NCBI RefSeq assembly: GCF_000010185.1
Contig: NC_010376.1
Location: forward strand, 1,373,501-1,437,500
DNA length: 64,000 nucleotides
Source of the DNA: Finegoldia magna ATCC 29328
GTDB taxonomy: Bacteria; Bacillota; Clostridia; Tissierellales; Peptoniphilaceae
Reading direction: 5' to 3'
Of this stretch, positions 26,392 through 34,720 are shown in pieces. The position numbers and the translations under genes were made by a program. The stretch's first letter is position 1, and each line of letters begins with the position of its first letter. The notes under the pieces are model-generated. The model was not told where the DNA came from, did no database searches, and saw only the letters and a list, made by a program, of their open reading frames with translations.

Positions 26392-26433
26392 TTGACAAAT
26401 TGAAAAACCGTAGTATAATGATAATAGATATCA
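26392..26433 (+). promoter_or_regulatory. Sigma-A promoter with overlapping Fur-box-like operator
   Basis: TTGACA (26392-26397), 16-nt spacer, TATAAT (26414-26419). Overlapping the -10 and the expected start is TGATAAT-A-GATATCA (26419-26433), which matches the 7-1-7 Fur consensus TGATAATNATTATCA at all but two positions. A further TATCA half-site follows near 26439-26443. The placement is that of a repressor operator. Confidence 0.75.
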
Positions 26434-26513
26434 ATTTATATCAAACAAACCCCTTGTAAGATAAAATTGTACTTAAGAATCACGGCTCCCCCTAAAGCCG
26501 TGATTTTTTTTTT
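26426..26513 (+). ncRNA. Putative Fur-regulated small RNA (FsrA/RyhB-like in design)
   Basis: A strong promoter with a Fur-like box and an intrinsic terminator (ATCACGGCT ... AGCCGTGAT plus ten T) bracket about 88 nt with no usable reading frame or ribosome site. The RNA has two C-rich single-stranded stretches: AAACCCCTTG in the 5' part and CCCCCTAAA forming the terminator loop. Iron-sparing RNAs such as FsrA of Bacillus are Fur-repressed, ~85 nt long and use C-rich loops to pair with Shine-Dalgarno sequences. The design matches; sequence homology has not been tested. It lies after DUF523 and ends just before the shared terminator of the YeiH gene. Confidence 0.65.
26479..26513 (+). terminator. 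Terminator of the putative small RNA
   Basis: AATCACGGCT, loop CCCCCTAA, AGCCGTGATT and a 10-T run. The loop is unusually C-rich. Confidence 0.85.
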
Positions 26514-26518
26514 CATGA

Positions 26519-26551
26519 AAAAAGCTACGCAAAATTTTTGCGTAGCTTTTA
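26519..26551. terminator. Terminator of the YeiH-type gene (bidirectional)
   Basis: AAAAAAGCTACGCAAAA TTTTTGCGTAGCTTTT is a near-perfect palindrome; on the - strand it follows the stop at 26554. Confidence 0.8.
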
Positions 26552-26553
26552 TG

Positions 26554-27579
26554 CTATATTAGTCCGAGTGCAAATTGCATTGCAATTGAAACTATAGTGA
26601 TTCCTATCCAGCAACAAAATCCAAGTAGGATTGGTTTGCCGCCTGTTTTTATCAATTTTACAATATCTGTTTTAAATCCAATTGCAGCCATTGCCATTAC
26701 AATGAAAAATTTAGACAATTCTTTTAATGGATTAAAAACTTTCGCATCTACTCCCATTTTCAAAGCAACTGTAGTTATAATACTTGCAAGAATGAAATAC
26801 AAAATAAACATAGGAAATATTTTTTTGAGTTCAACTTTTTCTGATTGTTCTTGTTTTTTAGTTCTCAAATACGACAATACCAAAGTGATTGGAATAATCG
26901 CTAATGTTCTAGTCAATTTTACAGTAACAGCTTTGTCCAATGTTTGTGTTCCCAAATTATACAATCCATCCCAAGTTGCAGCTGCAGCTGTTACTGATGA
27001 TGTATCATTAACCGCAGTTCCCGCAAAAATTCCGAACGCTTCTCCAGAATGAGTGGAAAATCCAATCACGCTTCCCAACAACGGGAAAATCAAAGCCGCA
27101 ATTACATTGAAGAAAAATATTACAGAAATTGCTTGTGCAACATCTTCATCATCAGCTTCTATTACTGGAGCAGTTGCTGCAATTGCAGATCCACCACAAA
27201 TAGATGATCCAACTCCTACTAATATCGCAATGTTTTTCGCAATATTCATTTTCTTTGCAAGTACATAAGAAATAATTAAAGATGTGGAAATAGTTAGTAT
27301 AATTATTGGCAATGATTGTTTTCCAGTTTCCATTACAACCGCCAAATTCATTCCAAATCCAAGTAAAATTACTGCGTATTGCAATATTTTTTTCGATGCA
27401 AATTTCATTCCGACTTCAAATTGTGATTTGTCTTTAATAATGTATCCCATAACAATCCCAACCAAAATCGCTAGGACTGCTCCACCTATTACAGGGAATT
27501 TTTTCCCTAAAAAGTGGCAAGGAATAGCTATTAAAAGGCAAAGCAATAATCCTTTATAATTTTTATTTAACCAATTCAT
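26554..27579 (-). CDS. YeiH/UPF0324-family putative sulfate exporter
   Basis: A 341-residue membrane protein with about ten hydrophobic segments. Family hallmarks include [31 protein letters not shown] near residue 125 and [22 protein letters not shown] near residue 180. GGAGG precedes the ATG. PF03601 proteins are annotated as putative sulfate/sulfonate exporters, on limited evidence. Single-gene unit with its own terminator. Confidence 0.88.
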   Translation of the reverse strand: MNWLNKNYKGLLLCLLIAIPCHFLGKKFPVIGGAVLAILVGIVMGYIIKDKSQFEVGMKFASKKILQYAVILLGFGMNLAVVMETGKQSLPIIILTISTSLIISYVLAKKMNIAKNIAILVGVGSSICGGSAIAATAPVIEADDEDVAQAISVIFFFNVIAALIFPLLGSVIGFSTHSGEAFGIFAGTAVNDTSSVTAAAATWDGLYNLGTQTLDKAVTVKLTRTLAIIPITLVLSYLRTKKQEQSEKVELKKIFPMFILYFILASIITTVALKMGVDAKVFNPLKELSKFFIVMAMAAIGFKTDIVKLIKTGGKPILLGFCCWIGITIVSIAMQFALGLI

Positions 27580-27649
27580 AATTCCTCCAAATTTTTAATT
27601 ACTTATATATTTTAACTCAAAAATTTTTCTTGTAAAGTATAAAAACCAA

Positions 27650-27685
27650 AAAAACACCACGATAAATAATTTACCGTGATGTTTG
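27650..27685 (-). terminator. Terminator of the degenerate ABC gene
   Basis: On the - strand ACATCACGGTAAA ... TTTATCGTGGTGT followed by seven T. Confidence 0.75.
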
Positions 27686-27687
27686 AA

Positions 27688-29229
27688 TTATTCTTGAACT
27701 AACAAATAGTCGCTGTCAATATTTTTAACATACAATACTTCGTCAAATTTTTCCTTGATAAATGGATTAACGTCCTTAGCACAGTAGATTGATCCATTGA
27801 ATCTCAAAATGAAATCTTCAAGCAAAATATTTCCAGTATTTTCGTCCAAATTTTCAAACAAATTAACTACCATGTTGAATTCAGAATCTTGATTGATTAT
27901 TCTCTTGTATCTAATCAAATTCTTGTCCCTATCACTGTATTCAGAATATCTTTGTTTTGAAGTCAATTCTTCATCGAATATGCTTAATAACGGTGGAATT
28001 TTTTTATCAGCAAATGAATTGAATAATGTAACATTGTTTCTAAAATCAGTGTCGAAAATATAACTTTCATCGTACGTTACTAGCATGTTTGATGACAAAT
28101 CAAACTCCTCTATAGGCTCGTTATTGACTAAAATCATTCCACTTTGTGGAGACAATGTCTGAATGAATGATTTAGCTAGTAAATTTACAACTTCTTCATT
28201 CTCACAAATAATTAAGTATTTTTTGTCAGTATTAAATGTGTAGTTGATTTTAACTTTAACATTTGAAGAATACAATTTTACATCTCTAAACTCAATGTCT
28301 TTTATGTGTTCGATGATTTTATCTGATTTTTCTTGATTGCCAAAAATTTCTTCCATTTCGAAAACTTTATCTTCAGATTGCACAATCATGGATCTTTCTT
28401 TTACGATTTTTTTAATCATGTGATACAACAACATGATTGAGCTGATAAGTATTATAATTTCACCAGTTTTTATTTCTGGTGATTTGATAATATAAATCAA
28501 ACTGATTATAAAATACAATCCAATAAACAATAATTTTAGGTTGTATTTCGTGAGTTCTTCCTTGTCAAGATCCATAACTTTTTCTGATATATCTTCAATT
28601 AGTTTGCTGTGTACAACTTCAAGAGCTTTGTTTGCTTTTGAGTTGATAACTTTCTTGGAGTTTAACATATCATCAAGAAAATAAACGTATTTTTTTCTTA
28701 AATTTGATGTATTTATTTTCTTTTCTATTATTGATTTGTCGATTCTCACATTGATTAAACTGAAAATCAACACTCCAACTGTTATAATTGACACTGGAAC
28801 AAATGATACGCAATATCCTATTGTAACAAAAACTGCAATCAATAAAATTGTATCAGATATTAATTCCAATGTCGGAATAATGTAGTATTCTTTTAAGTAA
28901 AGTGATGTCGATGTGATGTCATTCGAAAAAGTTTTTTCTTTTTGTTGTATTTCATAAAAGTTTTGTGAAATCACATTGTGAAACAAATCTTGCTTGAAAC
29001 CTTCTACAAAAGAAAGTCCCATATTGTAGATTGTTCTGTCCTTCAGATAATTTAATCCTGAAAACAAAATCAATGAAACACTAATAACAATCAATGATAA
29101 GGTTTTGTTTTCAATTTCAAATAACCTTTTGGTAAATACTATAGCCACCGACATGAAACACGACAACAAAATCGTCAGTAAAATTTGCACCAGCAAATTG
29201 ATTTTTTCTCTAAAAATATACTTGTTCAT
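27688..29229 (-). CDS. ABC exporter-like protein with a degenerate ATPase domain
   Basis: About 513 residues. Residues ~10-300 look like an exporter membrane domain with paired TM segments. The C-terminal ~190 residues occupy the place of the ATPase and keep its layout (TFNTDKKYLIICENEEVVNLLAKSF where Walker A belongs, then GMILVNNEPIEEFDL as in the beta-strand after it), but GxxGxGKS/T, the LSGGQ signature and the DEP Walker B are all absent. The frame is intact with GAGGGA before the ATG at 29229. It cannot be an active ATPase; it may be a non-hydrolysing partner or repurposed scaffold. It follows lipA in the same orientation, with its own -10-like TATTAT between them. Confidence 0.7.
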   Translation of the reverse strand: MNKYIFREKINLLVQILLTILLSCFMSVAIVFTKRLFEIENKTLSLIVISVSLILFSGLNYLKDRTIYNMGLSFVEGFKQDLFHNVISQNFYEIQQKEKTFSNDITSTSLYLKEYYIIPTLELISDTILLIAVFVTIGYCVSFVPVSIITVGVLIFSLINVRIDKSIIEKKINTSNLRKKYVYFLDDMLNSKKVINSKANKALEVVHSKLIEDISEKVMDLDKEELTKYNLKLLFIGLYFIISLIYIIKSPEIKTGEIIILISSIMLLYHMIKKIVKERSMIVQSEDKVFEMEEIFGNQEKSDKIIEHIKDIEFRDVKLYSSNVKVKINYTFNTDKKYLIICENEEVVNLLAKSFIQTLSPQSGMILVNNEPIEEFDLSSNMLVTYDESYIFDTDFRNNVTLFNSFADKKIPPLLSIFDEELTSKQRYSEYSDRDKNLIRYKRIINQDSEFNMVVNLFENLDENTGNILLEDFILRFNGSIYCAKDVNPFIKEKFDEVLYVKNIDSDYLLVQE

Positions 29230-29275
29230 ACTTTCCCTCTTATAATACAAAATAGAGCTTTCGCCCTATTTTGCA

Positions 29276-30139
29276 TTACTCATTTTCTTTTTTCTCCAAT
29301 GATTTAAATACATTGCCCGCATTGTAAGAACTTCTTACAAATGGGCCGCTCTCAACGTGTTTAATTCCTATTGATTCACCGTATTTTTTGAATTCGTCAA
29401 ATTCTTCTGGAGTAACATATCTGTCCAACTTTGCATGGTTCAATGTTGGCATCAAATATTGTCCAATTGTAACTATATCTACTTTTAGTTCGTTCAACTT
29501 ATCTAACATTTGATGAACTTCTTCATTAGTTTCTCCAAGTCCAACCATGAATCCTGATTTAGTTACAAGACCTTTTTCTTTTGCATATCTCAAAACTTCG
29601 AACGAATTGTCCAAGTTACCTTGTGGTCTCATTTCTTTAAAGATAGAACGAACTGTTTCAACGTTGTGATTTAATACATCTGGTCTTTCATCAAAAACAA
29701 TATCCAACAATTCATGCTTTGCGTGCATATCAGGAATCAAAACTTCTACTAATGTTCCTTCATTGTATTTTCTAATTTCCTTGATAACATTCTTGAATTG
29801 AGTTGCTCCTTCATCTTTTAAATCATCTCTGTCAACTGAAGTAATGACTGCGTATTTCAAACCTAATTTTTGCACAACTTTTGCAACATTTTCAGGTTCT
29901 TTTTCATCAACAACTCTTCCTCTTCCAGTAGTTACGTTGCAATATCTACAATTTCTAGTACAAATATCTCCTAAAATCATAAATGTAGCAGTACGAGATT
30001 CGTAGCATTTCATTCTGTTAGGACAATTTGCTTCCTTGCAAACCGTGTTCAATTCAAATCCATCTACTAAACTTTCTACTTCGTGAAGGTTTTGGCTACC
30101 TTCAATCTTTATTCTCATCCATTTTGGTTTTCTAATCAA
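29276..30139 (-). CDS. lipA: Lipoyl synthase
   Basis: About 287 residues. It holds the LipA auxiliary cluster motif CKEANCPNRMKC (C-x4-C-x5-C), the radical-SAM motif CTRNCRYC and the C-terminal RSSYNAG that supplies the serine ligand. It inserts two sulfurs into octanoyl-protein to form lipoyl groups on 2-oxoacid dehydrogenases or GcvH. The start is probably TTG at 30139, giving the typical beginning IRKPKWMRIKI with AGGTGA 5 nt upstream; a GTG at 30148 is the alternative. It overlaps lplA by 8 nt, so synthesis and ligation are co-expressed. Confidence 0.93.
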   Translation of the reverse strand: MIRKPKWMRIKIEGSQNLHEVESLVDGFELNTVCKEANCPNRMKCYESRTATFMILGDICTRNCRYCNVTTGRGRVVDEKEPENVAKVVQKLGLKYAVITSVDRDDLKDEGATQFKNVIKEIRKYNEGTLVEVLIPDMHAKHELLDIVFDERPDVLNHNVETVRSIFKEMRPQGNLDNSFEVLRYAKEKGLVTKSGFMVGLGETNEEVHQMLDKLNELKVDIVTIGQYLMPTLNHAKLDRYVTPEEFDEFKKYGESIGIKHVESGPFVRSSYNAGNVFKSLEKKENE

Positions 30140-31094
30140 ATATATCACCTAAAAACACTTTCTCATCCATTCCAACAATGTATTCTCCAATATTAACATC
30201 CTTCAAAACATTGTGGAAACCATCTATTGTCATAGCCTTTCCAACAAACATATCGCAAAATTCTGAAATATCTTTGTTCGAAAAGAAATCTCCTTCTATT
30301 TTGAAACTATCGATCAAATTATCCTTTATGTTGTAGCTATACTCCACAACTCCAAACTTGTGTTTTCTTTGATAATTCGCGGTAGTTTCTCCTTTTGAGT
30401 AAATAAATTCTTCATTTTTAAATAAATCGATGTATTTATTCACTTCTTCTTTTTCAGAATCGTTAAGCGCGTATTCTTCTAAGTTATTATCTTCAATGAT
30501 ACCGTTTTTAATTTTATTGAAAAACTCATCGTATTCCATATCAATCATATCATTAATAGTTGTGATTCTGGATTCTACAGATTTGATGGCTTTTCCTTCG
30601 AATTTTATTTTTTGCGGAGTAAGTGAATGCATCATTTTTTCGACACCAATATCGAAAAGAATTGTACCATGATGAACAACCATGCTGTTTTTCATATATT
30701 GTGCGTTACCACTTATTTTCTTACCGTCAATCAAAATATCATTTCTTCCGCTGAATTCTGGATTAAGTCCCATTTTTTTCATTTGATTGATTATCATGTT
30801 TGCAAAATGTTTGAAATCATTTGCGTAGTTTTGACTTTCAATAAAAGTGTATTGCATATTTTTTTCATCAGTATATATGCAGCCACCGCCAGACAATCTA
30901 CGAACTAGATTAATCCCATTTTCTTCAGCATACTTCAAGTTAATTTCTCTGTAAATGTTTTGATTTTTGCCTAGTAAGATTGAATCCTTATTTCTCCACA
31001 AAATAAACACTGGAATGTTGTGCTTTGCAAAAAAATATTCAACCGCAAAATTGTAATACGGATCTACGCTGTCATTATTAAAATAATATTTCAT
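30132..31094 (-). CDS. lplA: Lipoate-protein ligase
   Basis: A 320-residue ligase that attaches lipoate (or octanoate) to carrier domains with ATP. The RRLSGGGCIYTD motif near residue 66 and GRNDILIDGKKISGNAQY near residue 120 with the catalytic lysine are characteristic, and a C-terminal accessory domain (~240-320) is present as in LplA. It precedes lipA in the same operon and follows a PPC-domain gene by 9 nt. Together the pair allows both salvage of free lipoate and de novo synthesis on transferred octanoate. Confidence 0.92.
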   Translation of the reverse strand: MKYYFNNDSVDPYYNFAVEYFFAKHNIPVFILWRNKDSILLGKNQNIYREINLKYAEENGINLVRRLSGGGCIYTDEKNMQYTFIESQNYANDFKHFANMIINQMKKMGLNPEFSGRNDILIDGKKISGNAQYMKNSMVVHHGTILFDIGVEKMMHSLTPQKIKFEGKAIKSVESRITTINDMIDMEYDEFFNKIKNGIIEDNNLEEYALNDSEKEEVNKYIDLFKNEEFIYSKGETTANYQRKHKFGVVEYSYNIKDNLIDSFKIEGDFFSNKDISEFCDMFVGKAMTIDGFHNVLKDVNIGEYIVGMDEKVFLGDIFD

Positions 31095-31103
31095 TTATCT
31101 CCT

Positions 31104-31523
31104 TTATATATCGTATAAATTTAAACCTGTTTCAGAATCTTTGAATCTATCAACTTTTTCGTCTATTTTATTAATTATGATTTCACAAGTTGCCGATATG
31201 ATAGCCTCGTTCAAATGTCCACCGTGAACATTCAAATTCTCATCTGCAAATGTAATGTGCATGTGCAAATAAGGTTTGTCATTCATAGTAGAGATATTTC
31301 CAAGGATGCTCGTGATTTCCATTTCACCTGTGAAATTTTTCTTAGTGTATTCTTGTTTTTCGACACTATATAATCCCACAGTTATATTATCGCTGGCACC
31401 GATACCAGAAATAGAACCATTTTTTAGTTGAAGTTTTTCAACTAATTCGAATAATTTTTCTACAACGTCTTCGCCCTTTTCGATTCGGACTAAAACATTA
31501 TCATAATATTCTCTATATCTCAA
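31104..31523 (-). CDS. PPC/DUF296-domain protein
   Basis: A 139-residue single PPC (plant and prokaryote conserved, DUF296) domain. Evidence is VVEKLFELVEKLQLKNGSISGIGASDN-type opening with GIGA, and the conserved HMHITFADENLNVHGGHL with three histidines, a likely metal site. Bacterial stand-alone members have no agreed function, though some are described as DNA-binding. AGGAGG precedes the ATG. It is the first gene of the lplA-lipA operon, which may suggest a link to lipoate metabolism; this is inference. Confidence 0.85.
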   Translation of the reverse strand: MRYREYYDNVLVRIEKGEDVVEKLFELVEKLQLKNGSISGIGASDNITVGLYSVEKQEYTKKNFTGEMEITSILGNISTMNDKPYLHMHITFADENLNVHGGHLNEAIISATCEIIINKIDEKVDRFKDSETGLNLYDI

Positions 31524-31667
31524 ATCATTAACCTCCTGTAAAGTTCATACAATTTAATTATACATTTAATTTCTTTTTGTTTCAATTTAAAAAACTTGCG
31601 TTGATTTCATTTTCCCGAAAATAATATTTTATACTATAATAGAAGTAGCAATTAAAAGGTGGATAAT

Positions 31668-32138
31668 ATGAAAGCAAAACAAGATACAAAAACAATTGTA
31701 AAATTCAGAGCAAATGGAGATATGGGAAATTTTTATGGACTTCTTCACGGAGGAGAATTATTCAAAATGATGGACACAATCGCAGGTGTGTGCACCAGAA
31801 GATTTTGTTCCAATAAAACATTGACAAAAGCCGTAAATAATTTGACATTCAACGCTCCAACAAAATTGGGAGAAATTATAAAAATCACAGCTATTATAGA
31901 TTATGTTGGAAAAACTAGCATGGAATGTTTCGTTCGTGCAAAAGTTGAAGGCACAGATATCATAAAAGCTTCGGGATATTTCACAATGGTAAGTGTAAGC
32001 GAAGACGGAGAATCGGAAATCGTAAATGAAAAAATCGAATACGTAACAGATGAGGATAAAATGTATCGTGATTTAGCGATTGAAAGAAGAAAAATTTACA
32101 AAGAAGTAAATTTGCTTCAACAAAATTATAAACTATGA
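31668..32138 (+). CDS. Acyl-CoA thioesterase, hotdog fold (YkhA/YciA type)
   Basis: A 156-residue protein. GLLHGGELFKMMDTIAGVCTRRF near residue 23 is the hotdog-fold active-site helix with the family's Gly-rich loop and Asp, and TIKITAIIDYVGKTSMEC-type strands follow. It hydrolyses acyl-CoA thioesters in the cytoplasm. I start at the ATG at 31668, 5 nt after AAAAGGTGG; an in-frame GTG at 31659 is part of that ribosome site. It overlaps the helicase gene by 4 nt. Confidence 0.85.
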   Translation: MKAKQDTKTIVKFRANGDMGNFYGLLHGGELFKMMDTIAGVCTRRFCSNKTLTKAVNNLTFNAPTKLGEIIKITAIIDYVGKTSMECFVRAKVEGTDIIKASGYFTMVSVSEDGESEIVNEKIEYVTDEDKMYRDLAIERRKIYKEVNLLQQNYKL

Positions 32139-34381
32139 AAAAAGAAATCAAACTTTCTGTCAGAGATTTGGTTGAATACACTGAACGAAGTGGCGACATA
32201 GACGATAGGTTCAGAAATGTGTTCGACAGAGCAAAAGAAGGACAGAAAATCCATAAAATGATTCAAAAAGAATACGATATTGGATTTTTGCCGGAAGTTA
32301 CTCTCAAAAACACTACCCTTTACAAATCAGTAAATTACATCGTAGAAGGAAGAGCTGACGGAATAGGAATTAAAAACGGCAAAACTTTAATAGATGAAAT
32401 AAAATCTACTACGCGTGATTTGGAAGAATTGGAATACAATTCCAACAAATATCACTGGGCACAAGTAAAATGCTACGGGTATTTTTATACTTTGGACAAC
32501 GACTTGGAAGATATTGATTTGCAACTTACTTATTATCAAACTGATACCAAGAAAATAAAATTTATCAGGCAAAATTTTACTTTTGAAGAATTAAAAGAAT
32601 TTTATTTTTCGTTGTTAGAAAAATATTCCGTGTTCACAGAATTAATCACACAGCACATAAAGAAGCGTGACGAATCCATTCAGAACTTGTCATTTCCCTA
32701 TCCTGCATTTAGAGCTGGTCAGAAGTATTTAAGCCAAAACGTTTATTCTGCAACCAAACAGGGTGTGGATTTGATGGTGGAAGCTGCAACAGGAATTGGC
32801 AAGACTATCTCCACGCTTTTTCCTTCAATTAAAGCTATGGGAGAAGATTTGACGGACAAGATTTTTTATTTGACTGCAAAGTCTACTCTTAAAAAAGCCT
32901 GCAACGACCAATTGTATTTGATGAAACAAAAAGGTTTGATAATAAAATCAGTCGAGATAATCGCAAAGAACAAGGTCTGTATCAATAATGAAGTTAAATG
33001 CAATCCGAATGATTGCGAATTTGCAAAAGGTCACTACGACAGGGTCAACAAATGCATTCTCGATATGCTTGAAAACGGAGATATTATCGTGGAAGAAATC
33101 ATTAAAAAATACGCATTCAAATACAGAGTGTGTCCGTTGGAGTTGGAGCTTGATTTGTCCAATTTCTGCGACATTGTGATTTGCGATTACAATTATGTTT
33201 TTGATCCGGTAGTTTATCTGAAAAGATTTTTCGAAGTTCCTTATTTGAGGATGTCTCTTTTGGTTGACGAAGCGCATAACTTGGTAAGTCGAGGACGTGA
33301 TATGTACTCTTATTCGTTGAGTTTCAACCAACTTATGGACTGTTGTGATGAGCTCGTAGATGAAAAAAAAGAACTCAAAATCAAACGCAATTTGAAAAAA
33401 ATCGCCCAGCAAATCAAAGATGAAGCTTTGGGAAAACCTGTCAACACTTATGAGGATTTGTCGGTTGATTTGATTGATTATTGTGTTCGTTGCAAAGAAT
33501 CCATGACGAAATTCTTGGTTGAAGAAAAGGACAAGCCATACTACGACAAAGTATTGGATGTGTATTTTGAAATCAATAAGTTTTTGAAAATTTCTGATTT
33601 TTACGATGATTCTTTCGTTACTTTGATAAAATCAGAAAACGATGATGTTATTTACAACATCATGTGCTTGAACACACACAATATTTTTAAAAATCTTTTG
33701 AAAAAATGCAAATCAAATGTATTTTTCTCAGCGACTTTGTCTCCTATGACTTACTTTGCAGATGTATTGGGTTTGGAAAAATTCTACAACATAAGATTGG
33801 AATCTCCTTTCCCAAAAGAGAATTTGAAAGTAAATCACATCAATATTTCAACTAGATTTAAAGACCGCGAAGATACGAAATACAAAATCGCAGAAATTCT
33901 TCGAAAAATCAACGAAAAGCCTGGAAACAAACTCATTTTCTTCCCATCTTATTCTTATTTGGAATCAGTGTATGAGATTTGTGATTTCGATATTTTAACG
34001 CAAGAAAGAACGCTAACTGATATGGAAAGGTTGGAATTTTTGTCCCAATTTACAACAAGTTCAAACATAATGGCTTTTTGTGTTCTGGGTGGAGTTTTCA
34101 GTGAGGGCGTTGATTTGAGCGGCGACAGATTGAATACTGTAGGGATAATTTCAGTCGGACTTCCTGGAATTAGCGTAGAAAATGATTTGATTAAAAAATA
34201 TTTCGACGAAAATGGAAAAAACGGATTCGATTACGCTTACGTGTATCCAGGAATGAACAAGGTACACCAAGCTGGTGGAAGACTTATCAGAACAGATACC
34301 GATACTGGAGAATTATTTTTGATTGACGATAGGTTTGACTCATATCCTTACAAATCGCTTCTTCCAAATAGCTGGAAATAA
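32135..34381 (+). CDS. XPD/DinG-type helicase with N-terminal PD-(D/E)XK nuclease domain
   Basis: A 748-residue fusion. Residues ~1-185 hold a Cas4/RecB-like nuclease core: EGRADGI then LIDEIKST, i.e. the D...ExK metal-binding motif. Residues ~200-748 form a superfamily 2 Rad3/XPD helicase with Walker A AATGIGKTIS, four cysteines of a probable 4Fe-4S domain (KVCINN, VKCNPNDC, VNKC), DEAH box LVDEAHN, and motif VI QAGGRLIRTDTDTG. The likely role is DNA repair or restart: unwinding and cutting damaged or branched DNA. The gene is coupled to the thioesterase by a 4-nt overlap. The start at 32135 is the only plausible one. Confidence 0.88.
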   Translation: MKKEIKLSVRDLVEYTERSGDIDDRFRNVFDRAKEGQKIHKMIQKEYDIGFLPEVTLKNTTLYKSVNYIVEGRADGIGIKNGKTLIDEIKSTTRDLEELEYNSNKYHWAQVKCYGYFYTLDNDLEDIDLQLTYYQTDTKKIKFIRQNFTFEELKEFYFSLLEKYSVFTELITQHIKKRDESIQNLSFPYPAFRAGQKYLSQNVYSATKQGVDLMVEAATGIGKTISTLFPSIKAMGEDLTDKIFYLTAKSTLKKACNDQLYLMKQKGLIIKSVEIIAKNKVCINNEVKCNPNDCEFAKGHYDRVNKCILDMLENGDIIVEEIIKKYAFKYRVCPLELELDLSNFCDIVICDYNYVFDPVVYLKRFFEVPYLRMSLLVDEAHNLVSRGRDMYSYSLSFNQLMDCCDELVDEKKELKIKRNLKKIAQQIKDEALGKPVNTYEDLSVDLIDYCVRCKESMTKFLVEEKDKPYYDKVLDVYFEINKFLKISDFYDDSFVTLIKSENDDVIYNIMCLNTHNIFKNLLKKCKSNVFFSATLSPMTYFADVLGLEKFYNIRLESPFPKENLKVNHINISTRFKDREDTKYKIAEILRKINEKPGNKLIFFPSYSYLESVYEICDFDILTQERTLTDMERLEFLSQFTTSSNIMAFCVLGGVFSEGVDLSGDRLNTVGIISVGLPGISVENDLIKKYFDENGKNGFDYAYVYPGMNKVHQAGGRLIRTDTDTGELFLIDDRFDSYPYKSLLPNSWK

Positions 34382-34459
34382 ATTTTTTGAGAAAAAAGCA
34401 ATTCGATATGGTAAAATTAATTTAATCCCAATGGGAAATTTAAAAATGAAGGTGAAATT

Positions 34460-34720
34460 ATGTCAGAACAAATAGAATTTAGATTTGATACACAATTATT
34501 AATAGCAGGAGAAAACTTATCAAGCGATACAATTAGTGAATATATCACAGAACATTTCAAAGGCGATTGTCTTTTGGTTGTAGGTGGCGATGATTTGATT
34601 AAAATACACTTCCATACTAATGAACCTTGGCAAGTATTGGAATACGGACAATCAATCGGAGATATTCATGATATCGTCGTAGAAAATATGCAAAGACAAG
34701 CAGACGGTCTACAAGGATAA
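34460..34720 (+). CDS. Stand-alone FakA/DAK-phosphatase C-terminal domain protein
   Basis: An 86-residue protein matching only the C-terminal domain of FakA/YloV-type (DAK-like) kinases: it opens with FRFDTQLLIAG (YCTEFIL-like), continues with GDCLLVVGGDDLIKIHFHTN and ends VLEYGQSIGDIHDIVVENM. In full-length proteins this segment follows the ATP-binding domain and helps fatty-acid kinase function. Here no kinase domain is attached. AAGGTG precedes the ATG; TAATG links it to rlmD. It may bind the fatty-acid carrier or regulate another kinase in trans, or be a stable relic. Confidence 0.8.
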   Translation: MSEQIEFRFDTQLLIAGENLSSDTISEYITEHFKGDCLLVVGGDDLIKIHFHTNEPWQVLEYGQSIGDIHDIVVENMQRQADGLQG

